Source: Allobosea sp. ASV33 (GTDB lineage: Bacteria; Pseudomonadota; Alphaproteobacteria; Rhizobiales; Beijerinckiaceae). Taken from it: DNA of 36,000 nucleotides. The stretch is taken from assembly GCF_016428755.1 (NCBI RefSeq), contig NZ_JAELTI010000056.1, forward strand, positions 1 through 36,000, read 5' to 3'. A program made the position numbers and the translations under genes. The first letter of the stretch is position 1; the number at the start of each line of letters is the position of its first letter. Of the stretch, positions 1-7,727 are shown one piece after another. The notes beneath the pieces were generated by a model. It was not told the DNA's origin. It searched no databases and was given only the letters and a program-made list of their open reading frames with translations.

Positions 1-1
1 G

Positions 2-283
2 CTCTTGCGGCGGATCATCATGCCGCAGGCGATGCGTGTGATCGTGCCGCCGATCGGCAACGAGTTCATCGGCATGGTGAAGCTTACCTCGCTGGCGAGC
101 GTCATCCAGTTCGCCGAGATCCTGCACAGCGCGCAGAACATTTACTACGCCAATTCGCGGGTCATCGAGCTGCTGATAGTGGCGGCGATCTGGTACCTTG
201 TGGTCGTCACCGTGCTCAGCCTGATCCAGGGCCGGATCGAGGCCTATTATGCCCGCGGCGTCGCCGCGCCGGCGCAGCGCTGA
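2..283 (+). CDS. Polar amino-acid ABC transporter permease, C-terminal part (cut by window start)
   Basis: The reading frame is open from the first bases and ends with TGA at 281-283, so only the last ~94 residues are present. The segment [20 protein letters not shown] is typical of the cytoplasmic EAA-type loop of His/Glu/Gln/Arg/opine-family permeases, which contacts the ATPase. Two hydrophobic stretches follow (SLASVIQF and [19 protein letters not shown]). The frame runs to within 10 nt of the downstream ATPase start, so permease, ATPase and binding protein form one operon importing a polar amino acid or related molecule. The substrate cannot be read from this fragment. The real start lies outside the window. 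Confidence 0.9.
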   Translation, partial: LLRRIIMPQAMRVIVPPIGNEFIGMVKLTSLASVIQFAEILHSAQNIYYANSRVIELLIVAAIWYLVVVTVLSLIQGRIEAYYARGVAAPAQR

Positions 284-293
284 GGAGCGGGCC

Positions 294-1109
294 ATGACCG
301 ATATCCTCCCCAACATCCGGCCGATCGACCCTGACCATATCGCCGGCGCCCCGCTCGTCCTCGCCCAGAGGGTCGAGAAGCAGTTCGGACAGCTCAAGGT
401 GCTGAAGGGCATCGACATCGCCGTCCCCAAGGGCGAGGTGCTCTGCATCATAGGCCCCTCCGGCTCGGGCAAGAGCACCTTCCTGCGCTGCATCAACCAG
501 CTCGAACGGATCGACGGCGGCGCGCTCTGGGTTTCCGGCGAGCGCGTCGGCTATCACCGCGAGGGCAACAAGCTCTACGAGCTCGACGACAAGGCGATCG
601 CCCGCCAGCGCCGCTCGATCGGTATGGTGTTCCAGCGCTTCAACCTGTTCCCGCATCTCACCGCCCTGCAGAATATCATCGAAGGGCCGGTGCAGGTGCT
701 CGGCGAGCCCAAGGCGGACGCGACGAAGCGGGCGCTTGCCCTACTGGAGCGCGTCGGCCTCGCCGACAAGCGCGACGCCTATCCCTCGCAGCTTTCCGGT
801 GGCCAGCAGCAGCGCGTCGCGATTGCCCGCTCGCTCGCCATGCGTCCGGAACTGCTGCTCTTCGACGAGCCGACCTCGGCGCTCGATCCCGAGCTGGTCT
901 CCGAAGTGCTCAAGGTGATGCGCGACCTCGCCGAGAGCGGCATGACCATGATCTGCGTCACCCATGAGCTCGGCTTCGCCCGGGATGTCGGCCACCGCGT
1001 CGCCTTCATGGACCAGGGCCAGATCGTCGAGCTCGGCGACCCGCGCACCCTGCTGACCGATCCCAGGGAGGCGCGCACCCGCGCTTTCATCAACGCCGTC
1101 CGTCATTGA
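294..1109 (+). CDS. Polar amino-acid ABC transporter ATP-binding protein (GlnQ/HisP type)
   Basis: This 271-residue ABC ATPase energises import through the adjoining permease. Visible motifs are Walker [10 protein letters not shown] (residues 54-62), Q-loop [10 protein letters not shown], signature LSGGQQQR (167-174), Walker B LLLFDEP (187-193) and the switch His in VTHELGF (H224). All catalytic positions are intact. The frame is open further upstream, but the ATG at 294 is preferred because GAGGAG lies just before it (282-287) and the protein then has the family's usual N-terminus. It is 10 nt after the permease stop and 19 nt before the binding-protein gene. The family is clear; the substrate is not. 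Confidence 0.95.
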   Translation: MTDILPNIRPIDPDHIAGAPLVLAQRVEKQFGQLKVLKGIDIAVPKGEVLCIIGPSGSGKSTFLRCINQLERIDGGALWVSGERVGYHREGNKLYELDDKAIARQRRSIGMVFQRFNLFPHLTALQNIIEGPVQVLGEPKADATKRALALLERVGLADKRDAYPSQLSGGQQQRVAIARSLAMRPELLLFDEPTSALDPELVSEVLKVMRDLAESGMTMICVTHELGFARDVGHRVAFMDQGQIVELGDPRTLLTDPREARTRAFINAVRH

Positions 1110-1128
1110 TCACAAAAAGGGGATTACC

Positions 1129-1971
1129 ATGTCGAAGACCTCCATCCTGCTCGGCTTGTCCGTCATCGCGCTCTGCACGGCTGCCGGCTTCGCCCAGGCC
1201 CAGAGCCTGCCGGCTCGCATCCTGGAGAGGAAGACGCTCTCCGTCGCGAATGTGCCGAACTATCCGCCGCTCGAATTCAAGGATCCCAAGACCGGCACGC
1301 TGACCGGCCTCGACATCGATCTCGGCAACGCCATCGCGCAGAAGCTCGGCATCACCATCAAATGGGAGGAGATCGGCTTCGAGGCGATGATCCCGGCGCT
1401 GACCACCGGCCGCGTCGACATGATCCTGTCGGGCATGAGCGACCTGCCGACGCGGCGCGAAACCCTCGATTTCGTCGACTATCTCGCCTCGGGCGCGCAG
1501 TTCTACACCAATGCCGACCGCAAGGACGAGTTCAAGGACCTCGCCGCGCTCTGCGGCAAGAAGGTCGGCGCCAGCCGCCGCACCTCCTTCCCGAAGGAGA
1601 TGGAGACCTGGAGCAAGGAGAACTGCGAGGCCAAGGGCAAGCCGGCCATGCAGATCGTCGGCACCGAAGGCTCGGCCGATGCCCGCACGCAGCTGCGCCA
1701 GAAGCGCCTCGACGCCGCCGTGCAGGGCAGCGAAACCTTGCCCTATCTGATGGGCCAGGAGCCCGGCAACTACGCCATCCTCGGCACGCCCTTCACCACC
1801 GTCTACCAGGGCCTGGCCTTCGCCAAGAAGGACACCGAACTGCGCGACGCCGTCGCCAAGGCCTTCGCGACCATGCTGGCCGACGGCACCTATGCCGCCG
1901 TGCTGAAGAAATGGGAGCTCGGCGAGGCCAAGGTCGACAAGCTCATGATCAACGGCGAAGCCAAGAACTGA
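1129..1971 (+). CDS. Amino-acid ABC transporter substrate-binding protein (SBP family 3)
   Basis: A 280-residue periplasmic binding protein. The N-terminus (MSKTSILLGLSVIALCTAAGFAQAQS) is a Sec signal peptide with probable cleavage after AQA. The mature part shows the family-3 pattern: NVPNYPPLEFKDPKTG, LTGLDIDLGNAIAQKLG, WEEIGFEAMIPALTTGRVDM and a second lobe with GSADARTQLRQKRLDAAVQG. AAGGGG at 1117-1122 is the ribosome site for the ATG at 1129. It is the last gene of the transporter operon, and catabolic hydrolase genes follow on the same strand. The imported ligand may be an amino acid or an N-carbamoyl or cyclic amide derivative; that is inference from neighbours only. Confidence 0.93.
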   Translation: MSKTSILLGLSVIALCTAAGFAQAQSLPARILERKTLSVANVPNYPPLEFKDPKTGTLTGLDIDLGNAIAQKLGITIKWEEIGFEAMIPALTTGRVDMILSGMSDLPTRRETLDFVDYLASGAQFYTNADRKDEFKDLAALCGKKVGASRRTSFPKEMETWSKENCEAKGKPAMQIVGTEGSADARTQLRQKRLDAAVQGSETLPYLMGQEPGNYAILGTPFTTVYQGLAFAKKDTELRDAVAKAFATMLADGTYAAVLKKWELGEAKVDKLMINGEAKN

Positions 1972-1992
1972 TCACGCCATAACCGCATCCAT

Positions 1993-2014
1993 GCCCCTGC
2001 CGCCCGGCGGGGGC
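1993..2014 (+). other. GC-rich hairpin after the binding-protein gene
   Basis: GCCCCTGCCG (1993-2002) and CGGCGGGGGC (2005-2014) can pair with one mismatch, though the innermost pairs must open to form a loop. No T-run follows, so this is not a classical terminator. It could slow or protect the 3' end of the binding-protein transcript before the deacetylase gene. Functional status is inferred. Confidence 0.3.
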
Positions 2015-2038
2015 ACTCCCACCCGAAAGACGCCTGCC

Positions 2039-2911
2039 ATGCTCACCGACTTCCCCCACCGCGTCGCCAATCTCGCCGATCCCGCGCCGGACTATCCCTG
2101 GCCGGAGGGCTATCGCAGCGCCGTCTTCCCGGCCTTCGACGTCGATGCCGAGACGGCCTGGCTGAACTACGACGCGAAGAACACCGACCGGCTGGTTACG
2201 CTCTCCCATGGCGGCTATGAGCAGCGCGTCGGCGTGCCGAAGATCCTCGAGCAGCTTCGTCTCATGGAGATCAAGGCGACCTTCTTCATTCCCGGCTGGG
2301 TCGTCGAGGTGCATCCGGCGATGTGCGAAGCCATCGCGAGGGACGGGCACGAGATCGGCCATCACGGCTACTCGCACAAGCGGCCGGAGCCCGGTGACTT
2401 CGCCGTCGACAAGGAGGAGATCGACAAGACGCTCGAGATCTTCAAGCGCATCCTCGGCGTCACGCCGGTCGGCTACCGCGCGCCTTCAGGCGAGAACTAC
2501 GACGAACTGCTCGGCTATCTCCGCGACAAGGGCATCCTCTACTCCTCCTCCTTCCGCGACGACATCCGGCCCTATCGCCACAAGCTGCGCGACGGCTCGA
2601 AAGGCCCGATCGAGCTGCCGGTGGATATGTATTTCGACGATTGGCTCTACGGCCTGTCGCAGCGCTTCTCCCCGCGCCCGATGTTCCCGAAGGAGCATGT
2701 GCTCTCGATCTGGAACGACGAGCTCGACCAGCTCCGCGAATGGGGCGGCCTCGTCTCGATGGTGATGCACCCCCAGGTTTCGGGGCGTCCGATGCGGATC
2801 GGCATCATGCGCGAATTCCTGGCGCGGGCCCGCGGCTTCGGCGACGTCTGGATCGCGACCGGCCAGCAGATCGCCGAGCATTTCATCGCGCAGGAAAAGA
2901 AGGCGGGTTGA
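2039..2911 (+). CDS. CE4-fold polysaccharide deacetylase-like / cyclic imidase-like hydrolase
   Basis: A 290-residue NodB-homology (carbohydrate esterase 4 fold) protein. Metal and catalytic elements seen are D35 in FPAFDVDAETAW, TFFIPGWV (81-88), HEIGHHGYSHKR with H109 and H113, and R147 in GYRAPSGE. There is no signal peptide, so it is probably cytosolic, which argues against a cell-wall polysaccharide substrate. Members of this subfamily include H. pylori PgdA-like proteins, PuuE allantoinase and the cyclic imide hydrolase of Pseudomonas putida YZ-26, which is close in length as I recall it. The following genes act on cyclic ureides and amides, so a cyclic-amide or imide substrate is favoured by inference. 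An in-frame ATG at 1991 lies inside the hairpin and lacks a ribosome site; 2039 is chosen. Confidence 0.82.
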   Translation: MLTDFPHRVANLADPAPDYPWPEGYRSAVFPAFDVDAETAWLNYDAKNTDRLVTLSHGGYEQRVGVPKILEQLRLMEIKATFFIPGWVVEVHPAMCEAIARDGHEIGHHGYSHKRPEPGDFAVDKEEIDKTLEIFKRILGVTPVGYRAPSGENYDELLGYLRDKGILYSSSFRDDIRPYRHKLRDGSKGPIELPVDMYFDDWLYGLSQRFSPRPMFPKEHVLSIWNDELDQLREWGGLVSMVMHPQVSGRPMRIGIMREFLARARGFGDVWIATGQQIAEHFIAQEKKAG

Positions 2912-2914
2912 GTC

Positions 2915-3063
2915 CGTCATTCCGGGGCGCCCCACAGGGGCGAGCCCGGAACCCAGAAACGATGCCGCGTTCGAAAGAGCTGCATCGCTCTGACACAGCA
3001 TCCCGAAACCCGGCATCGGCTCTGGGTTCCGGGCTCAGCGCTCCGCGCTGCCCCGGAATGACG
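2915..3063. repeat. Palindromic intergenic repeat, copy 1
   Basis: This gap has a nested inverted structure. CGTCATTCCGGGGC (2915-2928) is perfectly complementary to GCCCCGGAATGACG (3050-3063). Inside it, GAGCCCGGAACCCAGA (2942-2957) is perfectly complementary to the 16-mer at 3021-3036. The outer arms (GTCATNCCGG ... CCGGNATGAC) match those at 11128, 22437 and 27279. It fills the spacer between two co-directional genes and may fold as a long stem in the transcript. Confidence 0.85.
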
Positions 3064-3099
3064 AGAGAATCGACGGGCGCCGGCAACGATCGAGGCCCC

Positions 3100-4530
3100 A
3101 TGACCACCCGCATCCGCAACGCCGACATCGTCATCGCCTATGACGCGGCCGCCGACGACCATGTCTATCGCCGCGATCTCGATGTCGTCTTCGACGCGAG
3201 CGGCATCCTGCATCTCGGCGACGGCTTCACCGGCGAGGTCACGCGCGAGATCGACGGCAAGGGCTTCATGGTCATGCCCGGCCTCGTCGACATCCACTCC
3301 CACCCGTCGAGCGAGCCCGGCAACAAGGGCATGACCGACGAGGTCGGCACGCCCAAACTCTACAATTCCTCGCTCTACGAGTTCCTCTGGCTGTTCCGCG
3401 CCGATGCCGAGGGCATCCCGCATCTGAACCACGTCGCCTGGTCCGAGCTGCTGATGTCGGGCACGACCACGCTGGTCGACCTCTCCTTCCCGAGCGAGGG
3501 CTGGCTCGACCGCGCCGCCGCGAGCGGCCTGCGCATGGTAATGGCGCCAATGTACCGCAACGGCCGCTGGTTCACCCGCAACGGCTATCAGGTCGAATAC
3601 GAGCTCGACGATGCCGCCGGCCGGAAGGCGATGGAAGACGCCTTCAAGGTGATCGACGCTGCGCTCGCCCATGAATCCGGGCGGCTCTCCGGCCTCGCCT
3701 GCCCGGCCCAGATCGACACCTGCACGGAGGAGCTGTTCCGCGCCTCGATCGCGGCTGCCGCCGAGCGCAAGATTCCGATCCAGACCCATGCCGGCCAGTC
3801 GATCAGCGAATTCCACGAGATGGTCCGCCGCAGCGGGCTCTCGCCGATCCAGTGGCTGGACAGCGTCGGCTTCCTCGCGCCCAACGCCTCGATCGCCCAT
3901 GCGATCTTCCTCGACGACCACCCATGGGTGCGCTGGCCGACCCGCACCGACCTCGCCCGGCTCGCCGAGACCGGCACCTCCGTCGCGCATTGCCCGACCG
4001 TCTTCGGCCGGCGCGGCTTCACGCTGCGCGATCTCGGCCGCTACCTGAAGGCCGGTGTCAATATCGGCATCGGCACCGACACCTTCCCGCACAACATGCT
4101 CGAAGAGCTGCGCCATGCCGGCGTCTATGCCCGCATCACCGGCGAGAGCCATGCCGTGGTGACGACCGGACAGGTCTTCCGCGCCGCGACTTTGGGCGGC
4201 GCCAGGCTGCTCGGCCGCGACGATATCGGCCGCCTGGCGAAGGGCGCCCAGGCCGACCTCGTCATGGTCGACCTGACCCATCCGATGATGCGCCCGACGC
4301 GTGATCCGCTGAAGAGCCTGATCAACGCGGCCGCCGACCGCGCCGTCTCCCATGTCTTCGTGCAGGGCAAGCAGGTCGTCGCCGACGGCAAGGTGCTGAC
4401 CATGGACTATCAGGCCGCCTCCGACGGGCTGGAGCAGGCGCAGCGCCGGGCGCTCGCTAAGGCCTCCTCGCTCGACTGGGCCGGGCGCTCGGTCGATGAC
4501 CTCTCGCCGCCGAGCTTGCGCTGGGCGTAA
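3100..4530 (+). CDS. Metal-dependent amidohydrolase / deaminase family protein
   Basis: A 476-residue amidohydrolase-superfamily TIM barrel of the cytosine/guanine-deaminase and chlorohydrolase (TrzA/AtzA) type. Metal ligands seen in order are HSH (H66, H68) in GLVDIHSHPS, H230 in PIQTHAGQS, H267 in IAHAIFLDDH and D327 in GIGTDTFPHN. The C-terminal part closes the usual beta-sandwich (GAQADLVMVDL ... VFVQGKQVVADGK). The frame is open far upstream of 3100, but that stretch crosses repeat copy 1 and the previous gene; ATG 3100 follows GAGG and gives the family N-terminus. It probably hydrolyses a C-N bond in a cyclic or heteroaromatic compound. The substrate is unresolved. Confidence 0.9.
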   Translation: MTTRIRNADIVIAYDAAADDHVYRRDLDVVFDASGILHLGDGFTGEVTREIDGKGFMVMPGLVDIHSHPSSEPGNKGMTDEVGTPKLYNSSLYEFLWLFRADAEGIPHLNHVAWSELLMSGTTTLVDLSFPSEGWLDRAAASGLRMVMAPMYRNGRWFTRNGYQVEYELDDAAGRKAMEDAFKVIDAALAHESGRLSGLACPAQIDTCTEELFRASIAAAAERKIPIQTHAGQSISEFHEMVRRSGLSPIQWLDSVGFLAPNASIAHAIFLDDHPWVRWPTRTDLARLAETGTSVAHCPTVFGRRGFTLRDLGRYLKAGVNIGIGTDTFPHNMLEELRHAGVYARITGESHAVVTTGQVFRAATLGGARLLGRDDIGRLAKGAQADLVMVDLTHPMMRPTRDPLKSLINAAADRAVSHVFVQGKQVVADGKVLTMDYQAASDGLEQAQRRALAKASSLDWAGRSVDDLSPPSLRWA

Positions 4531-4562
4531 AGCCGAGAGGCTGGTATATGATTTGCTGACCA

Positions 4563-4584
4563 AATAGAGTGCCATCACTCTATT
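4563..4584 (+). promoter_or_regulatory. Perfect 9-bp dyad upstream of the LysR gene (candidate LysR box)
   Basis: AATAGAGTG (4563-4571) and CACTCTATT (4576-4584) are perfect inverted repeats around CCAT. The dyad contains the T-N11-A arrangement used by LysR-type regulators and ends 12 nt before the LysR start codon, where it could mediate autoregulation. A hairpin in the leader is the alternative. No T-run follows. Confidence 0.5.
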
Positions 4585-4596
4585 CGGATCGATCAT

Positions 4597-5502
4597 ATGA
4601 ACCTTCGCCAGATCGAGCTTCTGCGCGCCGTCGTCCGCTGCGAGACGACGGTTCGCGCCGCGCAGGAACTGGGCCTGTCGCAGCCGGCCGTCAGCAATGC
4701 GATCAAGCATCTCGAAAGCCAGGTCGGTTTCCCGCTGTTCGAGCGCGTCAACAACCGCCTGTTCCCGACAGCCGAGGCCCGCTCGCTCTACGAGGATTCC
4801 GAGCCGATCTTCGCCCTGCATGCAGCCCTGGAGGCGAGGGTGCAGGACATCAAGGAGAACCGCGCCGGCCATATCCGCATCATCGCGACGCCGCCGCTGG
4901 GCTACGGCGTCCTGCCTGCGGCGCTGCGCAATTTCCTGGTCAAGCGGCCGAAGGTCCGGGTCTCCTTCGATGTCCGGCGCTTCGAGCATGTGCTGGAGAG
5001 CGTCGAGAACGGAACGGCCGAGCTGGGCTTCGTCATGGGCATGGACGACGATCGCGGGCTCGATGCCGAGACCTTCTTCACCGGCGACATGGTTTGCGTC
5101 ATGCGGCCCGAGCATCCGCTTGCAGCGAAAGCGACGATCACGCCGGAGGATTTGCGCGACGCGCCCTATATCGCCCTCGAACAAGGCACGCGCATGGGCA
5201 CGATCGTCCGGCGCGCCTTCGCCCAGGCCGATGTGCCCCACCGCTTCTCCGTGGAGGTCCGCTATTGCAACACGGCCTGCGTGCTGGCGGAAAGCGGCGT
5301 CGGCGTCGCGGTGGTCGATCCGCTTTCGCCGGTTTTCAGCGGTCATTACGACCTGGCCATCCGCCCCTTCGCGCCGGCTTCGGAGGTCCGAGCCTCGGCC
5401 GTGCGCTCGCGCAAGCGCCCGATCTCGCGTGCTGCCGACGCCTTCCTGCGCGAGGTCCGGCTGGTGGCTGCGGAAACCGCGGCCAAGCTCGGATCCGGCT
5501 GA
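4597..5502 (+). CDS. LysR-type transcriptional regulator
   Basis: A 301-residue LysR-family activator or repressor. The N-terminal winged HTH is clear: MNLRQIELLRAVVRCETTVRAAQELGLSQPAVSNAIKHLE (residues 1-40), then FERVNNRLFPTAEA. An effector-binding domain with the periplasmic-binding-protein fold follows (IRIIATPPLGYGVLPAALRNFL and later). It lies in the same orientation as the flanking hydrolase genes, between the amidohydrolase and the N-carbamoyl hydrolase, so it probably controls this ureide/amide cluster. A perfect dyad sits directly upstream. ATG 4597 has only a weak ribosome site but starts precisely at the conserved N-terminus. Confidence 0.95.
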   Translation: MNLRQIELLRAVVRCETTVRAAQELGLSQPAVSNAIKHLESQVGFPLFERVNNRLFPTAEARSLYEDSEPIFALHAALEARVQDIKENRAGHIRIIATPPLGYGVLPAALRNFLVKRPKVRVSFDVRRFEHVLESVENGTAELGFVMGMDDDRGLDAETFFTGDMVCVMRPEHPLAAKATITPEDLRDAPYIALEQGTRMGTIVRRAFAQADVPHRFSVEVRYCNTACVLAESGVGVAVVDPLSPVFSGHYDLAIRPFAPASEVRASAVRSRKRPISRAADAFLREVRLVAAETAAKLGSG

Positions 5503-5697
5503 GCGGGCTCGCGCTATTCAGCCTGCGAATGCCGCCCCCGAAATCCGCATAGACGCCGCCATTGTCCGGCCGCACGGGCTGGCCCAAAGTTTCCCGGCCG
5601 CCTCCCGGCGGCGAGGCTTACAAGACAGCGCATGCCCGGTTGCCGCCCTATCGCCGGGCGCGCAGCCGGGCCGCAACCGATACCCGACCGGACCGAT

Positions 5698-6999
5698 ATG
5701 ACCGCCACCGCCAGGACGCCGTACACCGACACGACGATCGCCACGGCCGTCGCGGCCCAGCGCGGCTGGGTCGAGACGCTTTTCGATCGCCTGGCGGCCG
5801 GCAGCCGCGACGTCCCCGGCATCACGCGCGACACCTATGGCGCGGGTGAGGATTTCGGCCATCGCCTGCTGGCTGAGCATGGCAAGGAGCGCGGGCTTGC
5901 GGTCTCGCGGGACTTTGCCGCCAACACCTATGTCACCCTGCAAGGCCGCGAGGCGAACGCTCCGCGCATCCTGATGGGGTCGCATCTCGACAGCGTGCCG
6001 CATGGCGGCAATTTCGACGGCGCAGCCGGCGTCGCCGGCGGGCTCGTGGTCATCGAGACGCTGCGGGCGCTCGGCATCGCGCCGCGCTGCGACGTCACCG
6101 CGATGGGTGTACGCGCCGAGGAAAGCGTCTGGTTCCAGGTTTCCTATATCGGCAGCCGCTCGGCGCTCGGCACCTTGCCGGACGGGGCGCTGGAGGCGAA
6201 GCGTATCGACGACGGCCGCGTCCTCGCCGCCAGCATCGATGCCAGCGGCGGCGATTCCGCCGCGATCCGCCGGCGCGAGCGCCATCTCGACCCCGCCGCG
6301 ATTCGGGCCTTTCTCGAAGTCCATATCGAGCAGGCGCCGAGCCTGGTCGAATCCGGCCTGCCGGTCGCGATCTGCACCGGCGTGCCCGGCAATTTCCGCT
6401 ATCCCGACGCGCGCATCGTCGGCCGGCACGACCATGTCGGCACGCCCCGCCGCTTCCGCCGCGATGCCGCCATGGCCGGCGCCGAATTCGCGGTGATGCT
6501 GGACCGGCTCTGGCAGGAAGAGGAAGAGGCCGGCTTCCCGATGGCGGTGACGCTCGGGCGCTTCCACACCGACCCAGCCGTCCATGGCCTGACCACGGTG
6601 CCCGGCAGCTTCGCCTTCAGCCTCGACGTGCGCGCCTATGATCCGGCCGTATTGGAGCGCGTCGAGGCGAAGATGCTGGCTGGCATCGGCGAGATCGAGG
6701 CGCGCCGGCGCGTCAGCTTCGAGCTCGGCACGCGGGCCAGCGCTGCGGTCGGCCCGGTCGATCCCGGCATCGTCGCCGGGCTGGAGGCGGCAGCGAACCG
6801 GCAGGGCATTCCGACGATGCCGCTCGGCAGCCCCGCTTCCCACGACTCCGCCGCCTTCGCCGCCGCCGGCGTGCCGATCGCCATGCTGTTCGTGCGCAAC
6901 GAGCATGGCAGCCATAACCCGCTGGAGGCGATGGAGATCGACGATTTCCTTGCGGCCTGCACCATCCTGGCGGATTGGGTGGTGCGAGAGGTCGCCTGA
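5698..6999 (+). CDS. M20-family N-carbamoyl-L-amino-acid hydrolase / allantoate amidohydrolase
   Basis: A 433-residue dinuclear metal amidase of the HyuC/AllC group, which hydrolyses N-carbamoyl amino acids or allantoate to release ammonia and CO2. Metal residues are in line: H96 in GSHLDSVPHGGNFDGAAGV, D107 as bridging ligand, E141-E142 in RAEESVWF, H209 in EVHIEQAP and the C-terminal His in HGSHNPLEAM. H246 in GRHDHVGTPRRFRRDA matches the lid-domain dimer-interface His region. The ATG at 5698 is chosen because the 22 upstream in-frame codons are Pro/Arg-rich and unlike the family. The next genes are a hydantoin racemase and a hydantoinase, which favours N-carbamoyl amino acids over allantoate. 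Confidence 0.88.
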   Translation: MTATARTPYTDTTIATAVAAQRGWVETLFDRLAAGSRDVPGITRDTYGAGEDFGHRLLAEHGKERGLAVSRDFAANTYVTLQGREANAPRILMGSHLDSVPHGGNFDGAAGVAGGLVVIETLRALGIAPRCDVTAMGVRAEESVWFQVSYIGSRSALGTLPDGALEAKRIDDGRVLAASIDASGGDSAAIRRRERHLDPAAIRAFLEVHIEQAPSLVESGLPVAICTGVPGNFRYPDARIVGRHDHVGTPRRFRRDAAMAGAEFAVMLDRLWQEEEEAGFPMAVTLGRFHTDPAVHGLTTVPGSFAFSLDVRAYDPAVLERVEAKMLAGIGEIEARRRVSFELGTRASAAVGPVDPGIVAGLEAAANRQGIPTMPLGSPASHDSAAFAAAGVPIAMLFVRNEHGSHNPLEAMEIDDFLAACTILADWVVREVA

Positions 7000-7053
7000 G
7001 CCGGCCAGCAATGCCATGCTGAACCCTAGACCCGCCAGATCGGACCCTTCGCG

Positions 7054-7713
7054 ATGAGCCGCCGCCCCCGCATCCTCGTCATCAACCCCAACTCCAACGA
7101 GATGGTCACCGAGGGCTTGCGGCAGGCGCTGGTGCCGCTCGCCTTTGCCGAGGGGCCGGAGATCCTCTGCGAGAGCTTGCGCGAAGGGCCGATCGGCATC
7201 GAGACGCAGGAGCATGTCGAAAGCGTCACCCTGCCGCTGCGCCGCCGGGTCGAGGCCGCCAACGACGTCGATGCCTTCGTCATCGCCTGCTATTCGGACC
7301 CTGGCCTGCACATCGCCCGCGAGGGCACGGCGAGTCCCGTGTTCGGCATCGCCGAATGCGGCGTGCTCACGGCGCTCACGCGAGCGGACCGCTTCGGCGT
7401 CATCGCGATCAAATCGCGCTCGATCCCGCGCCACATCCGCTATCTCCGCCAGATGGGACTGATGGATCGGCTCGCCGGCGAGCGCCCGCTGGAGATGTCG
7501 GTGGCCGAGAGCGCGTCCGGCGAAGGCACGCTCCAGCGCATGATCGCGATCGGCACCGAGCTCAAGGAACTGGACGGCGCCGGCGCCATCGTGATGGGCT
7601 GTGCCGGCATGGCGCGGCATCGTCGGCCGCTGGAGGATGCGCTGGGCATCCCCGTGATCGATCCGACGCAAGCCGCAGTCGCCATGGCGATCGGTGCGTT
7701 GATGGTGCGTTGA
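7054..7713 (+). CDS. Aspartate/glutamate/hydantoin racemase family protein
   Basis: A 219-residue cofactor-independent racemase of the Asp/Glu/hydantoin racemase superfamily. The two catalytic cysteines are present: C79 in VIACYSDPGL and C183 in VMGCAGMARHR. The N-terminus RILVINPNSNEMVTEG is the usual family opening. Known members racemise 5-substituted hydantoins (HyuA/HyuE) or allantoin (HpxA). Placed between an N-carbamoylase and a hydantoinase, it would let the pathway use both enantiomers. It begins 54 nt after the upstream stop and ends 14 nt before the hydantoinase. Confidence 0.92.
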   Translation: MSRRPRILVINPNSNEMVTEGLRQALVPLAFAEGPEILCESLREGPIGIETQEHVESVTLPLRRRVEAANDVDAFVIACYSDPGLHIAREGTASPVFGIAECGVLTALTRADRFGVIAIKSRSIPRHIRYLRQMGLMDRLAGERPLEMSVAESASGEGTLQRMIAIGTELKELDGAGAIVMGCAGMARHRRPLEDALGIPVIDPTQAAVAMAIGALMVR

Positions 7714-7727
7714 AGGGACGAGGGCAG

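Noticed and set aside
2917..5346. An 809-codon open frame on the minus strand
   Set aside because: It lies opposite the amidohydrolase and LysR genes, which have intact motifs. The translation is rich in Asp, Arg, Ala and Gly without any domain, typical of antisense frames in high-GC DNA.
5518..7671. A 717-codon open frame on the minus strand
   Set aside because: It is antisense to the N-carbamoylase and racemase genes with complete catalytic residues; no recognisable domain or ribosome site.
5698..7713. Allantoin pathway as the primary reading of the M20 hydrolase and racemase
   Set aside because: The families allow it, but the adjacent gene is of the dihydropyrimidinase/hydantoinase type, so the hydantoin reading is preferred; kept as an alternative.
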